Shown here piece after piece: positions 32,032-40,159 of a stretch of DNA of 64,000 nt. The notes beneath the pieces were generated by a model. That model did no database searches and was not told the DNA's origin. It saw nothing but the letters and a program-made list of their open reading frames with translations. Numbering within the stretch: position 1 is the first letter of the stretch; each line of letters begins with the position of its first letter. A program made the translations under genes and the position numbers. Origin of the DNA: a virus; the IMG/VR virus record IMGVR_UViG_3300046715_000123, positions 1-64,000 of that record, one strand, 5' to 3'.

Positions 32032-32322
32032 CTACCCCTTGAGCCCTGGGTGCTGCTCGGGTGGCCGCTTGTGTCCGTCCGCCGGCCGTGGCGCGGCGTT
32101 CCCTTCCTGGCTGGACTTCAGTCCGTGGCAGGTGGCGCACACGCCTTGGAGCCGGTCTTCTGCGTGGTCGTCGGTCTTTGCCTGGACGTGGTCGCAGTGC
32201 GTGGAAGGACGCACCCCGCAAATTTTGCAGATGGGGTCGCGGGCCAGGATACGCGCCCTGATCTTCGCCCAGCCAGACGGGAGCCGGGCCTTACGATCAG
32301 ACCCCTGCCACCGGCCGCTCAC
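32032..32322 (-). CDS. HNH endonuclease next to terminase (96 aa)
   Basis: A GTG at 32322 overlaps the methyltransferase stop (GTGA). SGWAKIRARILARDPICKICG, then THCDHVQAKTDDHAED and LQGVCATCHGLKSSQ show the two CxxC zinc pairs and the HNH core (Cys-Asp-His...His). HNH proteins adjacent to terminase take part in cutting at packaging in several cos phages, for example HK97 gp74, which suggests the same role here. Confidence 0.9.
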   Translation of the reverse strand: MSGRWQGSDRKARLPSGWAKIRARILARDPICKICGVRPSTHCDHVQAKTDDHAEDRLQGVCATCHGLKSSQEGNAAPRPADGHKRPPEQHPGLKG

Positions 32323-32876
32323 GCGCGCCGGCTCCACCACCACACGCCGAGCGTGTTGCCGCGCATCGACTCGGTCCGGCCGCCGAGTTGGGCGAGCACG
32401 GTATCCATGTCGTCGGCGTCCCAGTGGTGGACGTGCGCCTCGTTCGGGTTGCCGTCGACCTCGCCCTGCGGCGCTTCGACGATCGGCAGGGACACGAGGA
32501 TGTTCTGGGCGCCTTCGGCGTCTTCGGGTCCGTCGACGATGCGCTGTAGCAGGGCGACGGCGTCGTCGCGTTCCATGTGTTCGAGGACGTCCCCGGCGAT
32601 GACGAGGTCGCGGTGGAAGAGGTGCCCTTCGGACTGGCGGGCGTCTTCGATGTGAATCTCGTCGTACATGCCGCGAGTCTTCGTCGACTTCAGCTTGTAC
32701 TTGGTGATGTACGGCTTGTGAATCTCGATGGCTGTCCACCACACGCCCTCGTGGGCGGGCCGGAACAGCTTGGCGTAGGTGCCTTCACCGGGCCCGATGT
32801 CGCACACGGTGTTGGGCTTGAGGGTGGTGAAGCGGGCGAGGGACCAGTCCTTGCCCTCGGCATCGCTGGTGGGCAT
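32319..32876 (-). CDS. class I SAM-dependent methyltransferase (185 aa)
   Basis: Motif I is VCDIGPGEGTYA (residues about 24-35), and IAGDVLEHMERDDAV fits motif IV/V of small-molecule and sugar methyltransferases rather than of DNA methylases, since there is no DPPY or PC motif. It is four bases from the HNH gene and ten bases from the tail spike gene. It may modify a sugar or a virion protein, possibly together with the glycosyltransferase at 24329. The substrate is not evident. Confidence 0.85.
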   Translation of the reverse strand: MPTSDAEGKDWSLARFTTLKPNTVCDIGPGEGTYAKLFRPAHEGVWWTAIEIHKPYITKYKLKSTKTRGMYDEIHIEDARQSEGHLFHRDLVIAGDVLEHMERDDAVALLQRIVDGPEDAEGAQNILVSLPIVEAPQGEVDGNPNEAHVHHWDADDMDTVLAQLGGRTESMRGNTLGVWWWSRRA

Positions 32877-32886
32877 GAGCTGCTCC

Positions 32887-34770
32887 TTATGCCGGTTCGA
32901 CGATCATCCAGGCGACGGTGGACGCGTCTCCGGTAACGGTGGACTTGATGACGAACGACGTTCCTGGAATGCGAGAGGCAACGACGGGCGCCCCGTAGGT
33001 GGCCGACGCTGCCTGCGTCGTAAGCATGATCCGCGAGTTCGCGGTGACGGCCGTGGTCGACACGGTCACGTTCGTCGTGCCGTTGAGCGTCGCAGTGCCC
33101 ATCTTCGCGTTGGCGCCTTCGGCGACCATGAGGCCGCGGCCAGCGGTGGCGATGCGCATGTCCGCGGTGGTCAGGTCCAGGCGGTTGGCCGCCCCGCGGG
33201 CCAGGGTCACATCGGCAGCGGTCGAACCGCCCGGGCCCCACGTATGCGAACCGGATGCGGCTACGGCGTACCGGTTGACGGAATCGCCGCTAGCCCTGCC
33301 GCTGATAATGCCGTCGCTCGAGTTGGTGCGCTGGCTAGCGAACGTGGCAACGGACCCGGAAGACCCGGCGTTGACCTGGTTGCCGGAGCCGATCGCGATG
33401 TTGCCGCCTGCTGCGAGCGCGCCGCCCGTCGTCAAGGTGCCGCTCGTGGTCAGGTTCCCGGTGATGGTGTTGTTGACCTGGCTGGTGTTGTTGATGTAGC
33501 CGGTCACCACCGAGGTCGGTAGAAGAACGTTGGAGTTCTCTCGGATCACTCCGGGAGACGTGACCTGGATCGCCCAGGTCGGGTTGTTGACGAACGTGGT
33601 GCCGCCGAAGATGCAGCCGACGATCGACACGTTCCCGTTGTCCACCCGGATGTGCGGGTAGGTGGCGTTGGCCGCCTGCGAGTTGCCGTGGAGCATGCAG
33701 CCGCGGATGGTGACGTCGCCGTTGAGGACGACGATGCCGGACTGCTGGTGGCGGTCGATGCCGGTTGCGGTGATGGCCACCATGGATGCCTGGTCGACGA
33801 CGACGCCGTGTTGGCCGGAGGACCAGATGTCGCAGTCGGTGATGTGCTGGACGTTGGCGCCGACACCGATGTACATGCCGAAGTTGCCGGACAGGCCGAT
33901 CAAGACCGTGTCGAATCCGCAGTCCGGCCCGTTGACGGTGATCCCGGCGTTCGCCGCCCGCATGATCCACGTGCGGTTGACCTTGACGGCCTGCCGTCCG
34001 GAGCCGATGAAAAGTCCGTCGTGCGGGGCGTTGTCGAAGTAGCAGTCGTAGAGATGCCAGGAGGTGTCCTGGGCGCTGGCGGCGTCCAGGTGGATGATGT
34101 CGCCGCTGGTGTTGCCCGCCTTGTTCCCGTTGAACGCCAGGTCGTGGATCTGGACGTTGTTGATGCCGTCGGCCGCGTGGATCAGGTGGCCGTTCACGCC
34201 GCTCTTCAGCTTCAGCGTGCTGGACCGGGTGGCGGGTACGGGATAGGCGTAGGCCGAACGCATGGCGCCGATCAGCACCATGCCCAGCCTGGCCTCCAGC
34301 GTCCCCACCAGATAGGTACCGGGCGGGAAGTAGACCGGACCACCCGCGTCAATGGCAGCCTGAACGGCCGCGGTGTCGTCGGTGACGCCGTCGCCCTTGG
34401 CGCCGTAGCCCTTCTTGACGTTGACCCAGTCGAGGGGGATCCGACTGTCGGCGTAGGCGCGGTCGCCGTGCGGGTCGACTGCTGCCGCATGCGCGGCCAC
34501 CTTGCCGGTGGCGTCTGCTGCTGCCGCCGCCCGGTCACCATGGGGGTCGGTGGCCGCAACGTGATCGGCGACTGCCCCGGCTGCGGCGGCTTCGGCTGCC
34601 GGTGCGGCGAGCGCGGGCACGTCTGCGGCTTCGACGAGCCCGGTGACGCTGCCAGTGTGGCCGTTGACGGAGGACACGAGGCCGGCGGTGACGTCGATGA
34701 CACGGGCCTGCTGGCCGCCGGTGACCTGGATTTCGTCGACGGACTGCTCGCCAGTGACCTGGATTTTCAA
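32887..34770 (-). CDS. tail spike, pectate-lyase superfamily fold (627 aa)
   Basis: A TTG at 34770 overlaps the upstream stop (TTGA) and has GGAGGTGACC before it. The N-terminal 110 residues carry DPHGDRA repeats in an Ala-rich helix. [24 protein letters not shown] near residue 120 is the signature start of pectate-lyase-type beta-helix spikes. The beta-helix continues to about 450 (short repeats such as [18 protein letters not shown]), and the rest is a trimerisation-type tail. It probably binds or degrades host surface polysaccharide. The acid residues of a lyase site cannot be assigned by eye. Confidence 0.88.
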   Translation of the reverse strand: MKIQVTGEQSVDEIQVTGGQQARVIDVTAGLVSSVNGHTGSVTGLVEAADVPALAAPAAEAAAAGAVADHVAATDPHGDRAAAAADATGKVAAHAAAVDPHGDRAYADSRIPLDWVNVKKGYGAKGDGVTDDTAAVQAAIDAGGPVYFPPGTYLVGTLEARLGMVLIGAMRSAYAYPVPATRSSTLKLKSGVNGHLIHAADGINNVQIHDLAFNGNKAGNTSGDIIHLDAASAQDTSWHLYDCYFDNAPHDGLFIGSGRQAVKVNRTWIMRAANAGITVNGPDCGFDTVLIGLSGNFGMYIGVGANVQHITDCDIWSSGQHGVVVDQASMVAITATGIDRHQQSGIVVLNGDVTIRGCMLHGNSQAANATYPHIRVDNGNVSIVGCIFGGTTFVNNPTWAIQVTSPGVIRENSNVLLPTSVVTGYINNTSQVNNTITGNLTTSGTLTTGGALAAGGNIAIGSGNQVNAGSSGSVATFASQRTNSSDGIISGRASGDSVNRYAVAASGSHTWGPGGSTAADVTLARGAANRLDLTTADMRIATAGRGLMVAEGANAKMGTATLNGTTNVTVSTTAVTANSRIMLTTQAASATYGAPVVASRIPGTSFVIKSTVTGDASTVAWMIVEPA

Positions 34771-35900
34771 CGGGTCACCTCCAACGACACGACCGCTTTG
34801 CCCTTCAAGAGCCGCACGACAGTGGCACCCTGCACGACTTCGAGGTCCCACACGCCGTTGCGGGTGAGGGTCTCAGTCTGCGCGGCGGGGATGGCCAACT
34901 GGATAGAGCCCCCGGTGATCGTCAGGTAGTCGGTGAGGTCGAGCATCAGGTCACCGGAGTCGGCGGGCGCGGACCGGATCTGCGCGCGCACCGACCAGCC
35001 TGTCCACGTGAACGCCGGGTCGTCGGCGACCGTGTACGTCTGCACGAACGTGGAGCCTTGCTCGATGTACAGGTCCCAGTCACCGGCAGACAAAGCAGCC
35101 ACCTCCGGGATCTCGGTACCGGCCGCATCCGCGGTGAGCGTCGCCGTCGCGGTCAGGTCGGCTTCCGTGTGCGCGGACAGCAGGAGCGCCGCGCCAAGGC
35201 TTGCGTCGGCGGTCAGGACGGCAGCCGAGGCGACTGAGACGATGGCGCTCGCCGTGAGCGACCCGTCCACGGTGAGCGTCGCCGATGCGGTCGTCACGCC
35301 GCCGTCGGACAGGGTGTTGAACAGGTCGTAGGCGACTTCGTCTGCGGTTCCTGCGTCACGGTGCGCGGAGAGGTCGAGTGAGCAGTTGTCGACCGAGCCG
35401 GTAACCCAGGCGGGCGTTGCGAGTGTCCGCCGGTTGGTCCACGTTGTCCCGTCGGGGCTGGTGTCCCAGTAGACGTTGGTGCCGTCTTCGCGTAGGCGCA
35501 GGAACTTGTGAGTGGTCGACGAGTAGGTGATGTCGACGGATCCAGCGTCGAAGTACCCGGTGTCGTTCTTGCACCGCAGGAGCCCGGTGACGGTGTTGAT
35601 GACGAAGCCGATGCGGTAACCCTCTTGTGGGCCGCCCGCGTCGCCGATGCCGGGCGCGTTGACGAACACGGAGGCGTAGGCCTCGGTCGCGGTCGACGCG
35701 GCCGGGACGGTGGTGACGGCGACGAAGAACGACGCACCCGCCATGGTCCAGCTGTAGGCGGTCTGGAAGCCGGCGAACCCGGTAGTGCAGGGGACGTGGG
35801 CTTTGCCGCCGGACTGGCTCGCGCCGCCGTAGGAGTTGCCCCAGTTCGGGCCTATCGAGCCCGCATTGAAGTTATCGATCAACGTCGACAGGGACGGCAC
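34767..35900 (-). CDS. tail-associated protein with N-terminal lectin-like domain (377 aa)
   Basis: A GTG at 35900 has GGAGGT before it. Residues 1-190 ([20 protein letters not shown], then [22 protein letters not shown]) look like a concanavalin-type jelly roll. An Ala/Thr repeat ([22 protein letters not shown]) follows, then a C-terminal domain ([19 protein letters not shown]). That last domain is a common BppU-like N-terminal module in other phages. It forms the receptor-binding complex with the spike and the gene at 35913. Confidence 0.75.
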   Translation of the reverse strand: MPSLSTLIDNFNAGSIGPNWGNSYGGASQSGGKAHVPCTTGFAGFQTAYSWTMAGASFFVAVTTVPAASTATEAYASVFVNAPGIGDAGGPQEGYRIGFVINTVTGLLRCKNDTGYFDAGSVDITYSSTTHKFLRLREDGTNVYWDTSPDGTTWTNRRTLATPAWVTGSVDNCSLDLSAHRDAGTADEVAYDLFNTLSDGGVTTASATLTVDGSLTASAIVSVASAAVLTADASLGAALLLSAHTEADLTATATLTADAAGTEIPEVAALSAGDWDLYIEQGSTFVQTYTVADDPAFTWTGWSVRAQIRSAPADSGDLMLDLTDYLTITGGSIQLAIPAAQTETLTRNGVWDLEVVQGATVVRLLKGKAVVSLEVTR

Positions 35901-35912
35901 GCCGACCTCCCA

Positions 35913-36302
35913 TCAACTGATCGACAATGCCAAAGACCCGGCAGTGAGTCGCAGTTCATCGCCCGCGGCGACGGTGCGGGATGCGGCGAGCGCCCCGTAC
36001 CAGAGGCGGACGGGCGCCCCGGCATTGTCGTAGACCTCGACGCCGACGACGGTCGCGGCTGGCATGCCGGAAAACACGAGGTCGGCCGAGTTGCTGGTGG
36101 CGCCGTTGACGGCAGCGGCCATGGTGAGGTTCTGCCGGGCGTATGACCCACCGGCGACCTCGGTGCCTGCTGTGGTGTCGGTTCCGTTCGCGGTCACCAG
36201 CGCGACCTTGAGCGGCGCGGTGGGCCGGGTGGGTGCGGTGAGCGCGGGGTTCAGCCAGTCCATGGCCAGGTTCTCGCCCGTGTTGGTCAATGCGTCGGCC
36301 AC
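35913..36302 (-). CDS. small tail-fibre-type protein (129 aa)
   Basis: A GTG at 36302 has AAGGAGG. The product (ALTNTGENLAMDWLNPALTAP, PLKVALVTANGTDTTAGTEV, then RLWYGALAASRTVAAGDELRLTAGSLAL) is a recognisable small actinophage tail protein with a beta-sandwich pattern. It is often found next to the receptor-binding genes. It may be an adaptor or cement protein of the fibre. Confidence 0.75.
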   Translation of the reverse strand: MADALTNTGENLAMDWLNPALTAPTRPTAPLKVALVTANGTDTTAGTEVAGGSYARQNLTMAAAVNGATSNSADLVFSGMPAATVVGVEVYDNAGAPVRLWYGALAASRTVAAGDELRLTAGSLALSIS

Positions 36303-36342
36303 GCGGCCTCCTTACGGGTAGGCGCCGCGTGGCGCGAGGTGA

Positions 36343-36382
36343 GCCCCGCCGTCCGTGACGGGGGCGTTGCGGACGGCGGGGC
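36343..36382 (-). terminator. stem-loop after winged-helix gene
   Basis: A perfect 13-base stem (36343-36355 with 36370-36382) follows the stop at 36410. It separates the regulatory gene from the tail-fibre operon. Confidence 0.8.
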
Positions 36383-36409
36383 GTCGGGGTGACCGCCGTG
36401 GACCCCGAG

Positions 36410-36619
36410 CTATGCGGCGCGGTGTGCGCGTTCGCGTGTGGCGGCTTCGGCGCGGAGGACGTCGATGGCGCGGTAGCGGGGCCAGCCTTGCCTGTTGACG
36501 GGCTTGATCTTGCCGCGCTTCTTCCACTGGTAGATCACGTCGCGTCCGACGCCTGCGGCTTCTGCTGCTTCGGCGACGGTCCAGGTCTTTCGGGTGAGGT
36601 CCCCGTCGAGTTCGACCAC
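36410..36619 (-). CDS. MerR/excisionase-type helix-turn-helix protein (69 aa)
   Basis: A GTG at 36619 has AAGGAGG with ideal spacing. KTWTVAEAAEAAGVGRDVIYQWKKRGK and GWPRYRAIDVLRAEA form a compact winged helix that uses most of the protein. Small proteins of this type act as excisionases or as late regulators. Its place just upstream of the spike/terminase operon favours a regulator of late genes, but this is inferred. Confidence 0.8.
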   Translation of the reverse strand: MVELDGDLTRKTWTVAEAAEAAGVGRDVIYQWKKRGKIKPVNRQGWPRYRAIDVLRAEAATRERAHRAA

Positions 36620-36639
36620 GGCGGCCTCCTTGCATGCCG

Positions 36640-36670
36640 AAGGCCCCGCGCCGTGGGGCTGCGGGGCCTT
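36640..36670 (-). terminator. stem-loop
   Basis: AAGGCCCCGC (36640-36649) pairs with GCGGGGCCTT (36661-36670). It ends transcription of the 245-residue zinc protein gene before the winged-helix gene. Confidence 0.8.
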
Positions 36671-36720
36671 GTGTGGGCATAGTGGTCCGTGCAGAAATCT
36701 GACACAAACTGCGATCACGG

Positions 36721-37458
36721 TCAAGCTGCTTGACCAAGTGTGATCGCTTCCGTCATCTCCTTCACGCGCCGGTCGTACTCTTCGCGGCTCAGCAGAAGCT
36801 CGCATTCGGGGTTGCGGCAGGAGATAAAGGTCTCCCCGTTGCAGTGGGCGAGCGTCTTCAGATGGCAGCGCGGGCAGGGTGCGGCCATCTGGACGCGCGG
36901 GTTGTTGCGGCTGGTGAAGAACTGGGCTGACCGGTGCCAACTGGCGACCTGTCCTGCCGGGTTGGCGTTGTCGCGGTCGTGAGGCTCCTGGGCTGCCGGG
37001 TGGTGCTGCATGGCCCATTCCCAGTGCGCGCCGAGCAGGGCAACGGTGGCGGTGATGCGGCGGCCTTCACGGGCGGGCTGGGTGCTGCCAGTAGCCCGGA
37101 CGCGGGCTATCTCGCGTAGATCTCGGATGTCGTTGGCGAGTTCTTCCATCTCGCCGAGGATGCGGTCGAGGAGGAGTCGGGATGCCTGGCCGGGCCAGAC
37201 GGGGGCGCCGACGCGACCTATGGTGCCGGCGAGCTTCGCTGGTGTGCCGTAGAGCGCTTCGAGGTGGACGGCGGCGAGGAGTTCGGGGAGTTCGGCAAGT
37301 TGCTCGCGCCCGCGGCCGACGCAGCTGTAGCACTGGACGGGCTGCCCCCAGGCGGGGGTGATGTGGTGTTCGGTGCCGTCGGCTTCGAGTGCGGTTTCGG
37401 CGCGGCGCCAGGCGTTGTTGCACGGGCCTGGGCAGGGTGCGGGTATGTGGTCGTGCAC
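36721..37458 (-). CDS. zinc-finger protein of early/regulatory type (245 aa)
   Basis: A GTG at 37458 has GGAG six bases before. Three Cys clusters are visible: CPGPCNNAWR near the start, CYSCVGRG around residue 70, and CPRCHLKTLAHCNGETFISCRNPECE at 200-225, the last being a good zinc ribbon. The middle is helical (LLLDRILGEMEELANDIRDLREIA). Similar proteins precede the late genes in Streptomyces phages. DNA binding is likely; the precise role is unknown. Confidence 0.7.
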   Translation of the reverse strand: MHDHIPAPCPGPCNNAWRRAETALEADGTEHHITPAWGQPVQCYSCVGRGREQLAELPELLAAVHLEALYGTPAKLAGTIGRVGAPVWPGQASRLLLDRILGEMEELANDIRDLREIARVRATGSTQPAREGRRITATVALLGAHWEWAMQHHPAAQEPHDRDNANPAGQVASWHRSAQFFTSRNNPRVQMAAPCPRCHLKTLAHCNGETFISCRNPECELLLSREEYDRRVKEMTEAITLGQAA

Positions 37459-37603
37459 GGTGGCTCCTCGGCGGCGGGTACGGGAAGCATGGTGACGCTG
37501 AGTCAAGTGTGCACCAGAGGGTTGACACGCCGGCGGATGGCCTGCTGAGGGCAACTCGGCACTTCCCGCCCCACTCCCCCACCGCCCGCGTCACACTGCC
37601 CCT

Positions 37604-37825
37604 ATGGCGCTTCGTTTCGCGGTGCAGGCAGACACGGAGCAGGAGTGCGCGGCCGGCCTGCGCCTGCTGGAGTCGCTGGGCCTGCAGACGGCGATGCTGC
37701 CGAAGCTGCTCACCGATGACCGGTGGATGGCCCGCGCCGTACCAGGCAAGACGAAGGCCCCGCCCGGAAGATCCGGTGCGGGGCCTGACGGGACGTCGGC
37801 CGTCATCCCCCCTGGACGTCGGTAA
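37604..37825 (+). CDS. possible small leaderless protein (73 aa)
   Basis: A plus-strand ORF starts MALRFAVQADTEQECAAGLRLL and contains LTDDRWMARAVP, which read like real protein. There is no RBS. The frame runs through a hairpin (37755-37786) and overlaps the convergent gene at 37803, so the true C-terminus is uncertain. The gap 37459-37603 contains TTGACA at 37514 but no convincing -10. Confidence 0.4.
   Translation: MALRFAVQADTEQECAAGLRLLESLGLQTAMLPKLLTDDRWMARAVPGKTKAPPGRSGAGPDGTSAVIPPGRR
37755..37786 (-). terminator. terminator of transfer-type operon
   Basis: AGGCCCCGC (37755-37763) pairs with GCGGGGCCT (37778-37786), with CCGG/CCGG nested inside. It lies 17 bases after the stop of the membrane-anchored protein at 37803. 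Confidence 0.75.
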
Positions 37826-38342
37826 TCTCCACGGACACCTTCGTGCCCGACGACGCGGTGCTGATCATCGACTCGGAGTAGTTGAGGCTCGTCCGGTCCG
37901 TCAGCTCGGCCGTCTCGATTACCGGCCCGGATTCGTCGCCCCGGATCTCGTAGGTGATCTCGTACACGGCGTCCGGGTCGATGCTCTCGGTGTCGCCGAG
38001 GTAGGTCAGGTCCGGTTCGACTGTCACGTTGCAGCCCGCCGATCCGAAGCACTGACGGCTGGTGGTGCGCAGCTTGATCTCAAAGCTGTAAGCGTCGATC
38101 TCGTCGAACGCCGGCTCCGGGTCCGGCACTGCTGTGGTCGCTTCGTTCTCGGCCGGGGCGCTCGAGGTCGTAGCGGCCGGCTTGCTGTCGTCGCCTCCGG
38201 CCTGCACGACGACGATTCCGGTGGCAATGACCGCGGCGATGATGGCGGCAGCAGACCCGATGATGATCGCATTGGCGCGTGACTTCTTCGGGTCGGGCGC
38301 GGGCGGCGGTACGTCGGGCATGGGTGGGATGAGGTCGGCCAT
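37803..38342 (-). CDS. exported membrane-anchored protein (179 aa)
   Basis: Residues 1-22 are cytoplasmic and Pro-rich, 23-48 form one transmembrane helix (ANAIIIGSAAAIIAAVIATGIVVV), then an acidic linker and an external domain with two cysteines (SRQCFGSAGCNVTVEP). The stop-start gap to the upstream MmpS-like gene is one base, so they are expressed together. The topology suits a surface protein of the donor or lysogen, for example entry exclusion. No family is recognised. Confidence 0.7.
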   Translation of the reverse strand: MADLIPPMPDVPPPAPDPKKSRANAIIIGSAAAIIAAVIATGIVVVQAGGDDSKPAATTSSAPAENEATTAVPDPEPAFDEIDAYSFEIKLRTTSRQCFGSAGCNVTVEPDLTYLGDTESIDPDAVYEITYEIRGDESGPVIETAELTDRTSLNYSESMISTASSGTKVSVEITDVQGG

Positions 38343-38343
38343 G

Positions 38344-38982
38344 TCAGTTCCATCCCCCGAAGAGTCCGGAGCTGAGCTGCGCGTCGCAGATGTTGTACCC
38401 GCCGGACGCGTGGCCCTTCTTCGTCTTTCCGTCGACGGTGACGGAGCAGTTGATTTCTCCGGAGCCCTGCAACTGGGCGGTCACCGTGTAGTACATGGCG
38501 TCGTCGTTCAGGGGCAGGGTGGCCTCGAACTTGCCGTTGGAGAACTTGCCGTCGCGGTTGTCCGAGTCGGAGCCGTAGGTGATGTCGAGGGGTCCGAGTG
38601 CGCCAGCGGGGGCGGTGCCCCACACCTTGAAGGTGACGACCTTCGGCTTCGGCTTCGGCTTCGGCTTGGCGGCCGGCTTGTCGTCGGCCTTCTTCTTGCC
38701 GTTGTTGGTGGCGCTGCCCGTGGGCTTGTCGCTGGTTTCGGGTGCGGTGACGTTGACGTCGCTGGATCCGCCGGCCTGGTCGTCGTTGCTGCTGCCGCTT
38801 CCGGCGATGGCGCCGCCGATGGCGATGACGACTATCAGGGCGAGGACGCCGAGGCAGCCGAGGCCAACGATCTTTCCGGTGCTGGGCTTCTTCGGCGGCT
38901 GCGGCTGGAACGGCGGCTGGCCGTAGGGCTGCTGGGGTCCGCCCCATCCGGGCTGGGGCTGCTGCGGGTACTGGTTGCTCAT
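38344..38982 (-). CDS. MmpS-like membrane-anchored protein (212 aa)
   Basis: The ATG at 38982 is preceded by AGGGGGG. A Pro/Gln/Gly-rich cytoplasmic tail (about 1-33) is followed by a transmembrane helix (IVGLGCLGVLALIVVIAIGGAI), a linker with (Lys-Pro)n near residue 115, and an external domain. In that domain GPLDITYGSDS...AQLQGSGEINCSVTVDGK and GGYNICDA resemble the MmpS fold. In other actinobacteria MmpS proteins assist transport; here a cell-surface or exclusion role is a guess from its place among transfer genes. Confidence 0.7.
   Translation of the reverse strand: MSNQYPQQPQPGWGGPQQPYGQPPFQPQPPKKPSTGKIVGLGCLGVLALIVVIAIGGAIAGSGSSNDDQAGGSSDVNVTAPETSDKPTGSATNNGKKKADDKPAAKPKPKPKPKVVTFKVWGTAPAGALGPLDITYGSDSDNRDGKFSNGKFEATLPLNDDAMYYTVTAQLQGSGEINCSVTVDGKTKKGHASGGYNICDAQLSSGLFGGWN
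38642..38668. repeat. TTCGGC tandem repeat coding for Lys-Pro
   Basis: Four copies of the hexamer TTCGGC plus a partial one encode the (KP)n linker of the MmpS-like protein. It could vary in length by slippage. Confidence 0.7.
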
Positions 38983-39073
38983 GATCCCCCCTGGGGTTCG
39001 TGCTGTACGAGTAAAGGACTGGTGAAGGAACCGTGCGGTTGCACGTTTCGTGAGGTGATTTCGGCCGCGAAGA

Positions 39074-39097
39074 GCCCCGGCCGGCGGAGGCCGGGGC
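39074..39097 (-). terminator. stem-loop
   Basis: GCCCCGGCC (39074-39082) pairs with GGCCGGGGC (39089-39097) with a 6-base loop, 31 bases after the stop at 39128. It separates the two-TM protein from the MmpS-like gene. Confidence 0.8.
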
Positions 39098-39127
39098 CAC
39101 GGCGTGCGACGAGTCAGACGGCTCCTC

Positions 39128-39604
39128 CTACTGCTGGTTGATGTTCTTGGCCCACACGCTGCGGGTGTTGGTGTGGGTCTCCCGGTGGTCCTGGTAGACG
39201 GGGCCGGTGTAGTGGTGGTGGATCTCCGGCTCCGGCTTGGCGCGCTTCGCGAGGCGGGCGAGGGCGAGCACGAGGGCGGTCGGCGCGCCGAACACGAGAC
39301 CGCACACGACCGGGTCGGCGTACTGCGACGCGTACATGAGGACGGCCGCACTGAGGCTGACCATGGAGACGGCGCCTCCCCCGGCCAGCATGAGCACGCT
39401 CGCATCGGTCGCGCCCTGACTCATCGGCGGCCGGCCCGGCTGGGCTATGGGCGGGGCGCTGCCGATGACGGCCTTGGGACTCGTGTCGTGCCGCCGGGCC
39501 TTGTCGATGGCATTGTCGACGGCGGCCTGAATGACCGCGTCGGTGAGCGAGTTGGCCTGCCCAGCCTGGGGGGCGGTGGGCGTCGGCTCGGGCAGAACGG
39601 TCAT
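39128..39604 (-). CDS. two-span membrane protein of Spd type (158 aa)
   Basis: Two hydrophobic segments (SVLMLAGGGAVSMVSLSAAVLMY and PVVCGLVFGAPTALVLALA) are followed by a conserved-looking tail EIHHHYTGPVYQDHRE...VWAKNINQ. That tail is a pattern I associate with small proteins in transfer regions of Streptomyces plasmids and integrative elements. It is probably involved in spread of the element through the mycelium. The family assignment is by pattern only. Confidence 0.6.
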   Translation of the reverse strand: MTVLPEPTPTAPQAGQANSLTDAVIQAAVDNAIDKARRHDTSPKAVIGSAPPIAQPGRPPMSQGATDASVLMLAGGGAVSMVSLSAAVLMYASQYADPVVCGLVFGAPTALVLALARLAKRAKPEPEIHHHYTGPVYQDHRETHTNTRSVWAKNINQQ

Positions 39605-39625
39605 GGCGGATGGTTCTCCTTCGGG

Positions 39626-39967
39626 TCAGCGGTACTTGCGGGCGGCGGAGTCGGCGCGACGGACCTTCGCCTTGGCGTCGTTGCGGGCACGGCGGGCGGC
39701 AGCCTTCTCCGGGCCCTTCGCCATGCGCAGCGCGTGCTCGGCCTTGGCGAGTTCGTTCTCTGCGCTCTCGAGCGCGCCGAGCGCGATGCCGGCACTGCGG
39801 GCGTACCGCTCCTCAGCCTTCTGGTCGAGGCGGTCGATACGGTTCTCGATACGGGCGTCGACAGCATGCTCACTGCCGCGCTGCGCGGCCTGACGGCCGC
39901 CCTTGACGATGAGCCGGGCACGCTCGAAACGCTCACCGGCCGTGTACTGACGCGGGTAGTCGGACAT
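39626..39967 (-). CDS. coiled-coil protein of transfer operon (113 aa)
   Basis: The ATG at 39967 has AAGGAG with good spacing. A basic N-terminus (YTAGERFERARLIVKGGRQAAQRG) is followed by an Ala/Glu/Arg coiled coil over residues 35-110. It is placed between the translocase and the two-span protein. It may be a structural partner of the transfer machinery. Confidence 0.6.
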   Translation of the reverse strand: MSDYPRQYTAGERFERARLIVKGGRQAAQRGSEHAVDARIENRIDRLDQKAEERYARSAGIALGALESAENELAKAEHALRMAKGPEKAAARRARNDAKAKVRRADSAARKYR

Positions 39968-40014
39968 GCGGTTCTCCTTGTCTGGGTGGGGTTCCACGGG
40001 CGGGTGCTGCACCC

Positions 40015-40159
40015 CCTCTACCGGCGCTACTTCGCAGGTCAGGGGCCTCTACCGGGGGTGCTACCGGGGTAAAGGGGCCCCGCTACTTTCGGGCCCCCGG
40101 TAGAGGGGTGTTGATGTTGGTCGGGTAGCGGGGTCGGTAGAGCCGGGGGGCTCTACCGG
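40015..40159. repeat. CTCTACCGG repeat cluster, candidate clt/translocase recognition site
   Basis: Copies of C(C/T)CTACCGG or its complement occur at 40015-40024, 40046-40055, 40060-40067 (GCTACCGG), 40097-40106 (reverse), 40122-40129 (weak, reverse), 40135-40143 (reverse) and 40150-40159. The cluster begins one base after the translocase stop and fills the gap to the next gene. In Streptomyces plasmids such as pSVH1 the clt locus, with short repeats bound by TraB, lies just downstream of traB, so the position matches. The motif itself differs from the published one. Confidence 0.65.
40135..40158 (-). terminator. hairpin formed by two inverted CTACCG copies
   Basis: CGGTAGAGCC (40135-40144) pairs with GGCTCTACCG (40149-40158) across a GGGG loop, immediately after the translocase stop. 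It may end the mRNA, serve as a binding site, or both. Confidence 0.65.

Noticed and set aside
37513-37550. TTGACA as a strong promoter
   Set aside because: No acceptable -10 lies 16-19 bases downstream.
38642-38668. Non-coding tandem repeat or iteron
   Set aside because: The hexamer repeat is in frame and encodes a Lys-Pro linker, a common exported-protein feature.
40015-40159. CRISPR array
   Set aside because: The repeats are only 7-10 bases, unevenly spaced and in both orientations, with no spacers of constant length.
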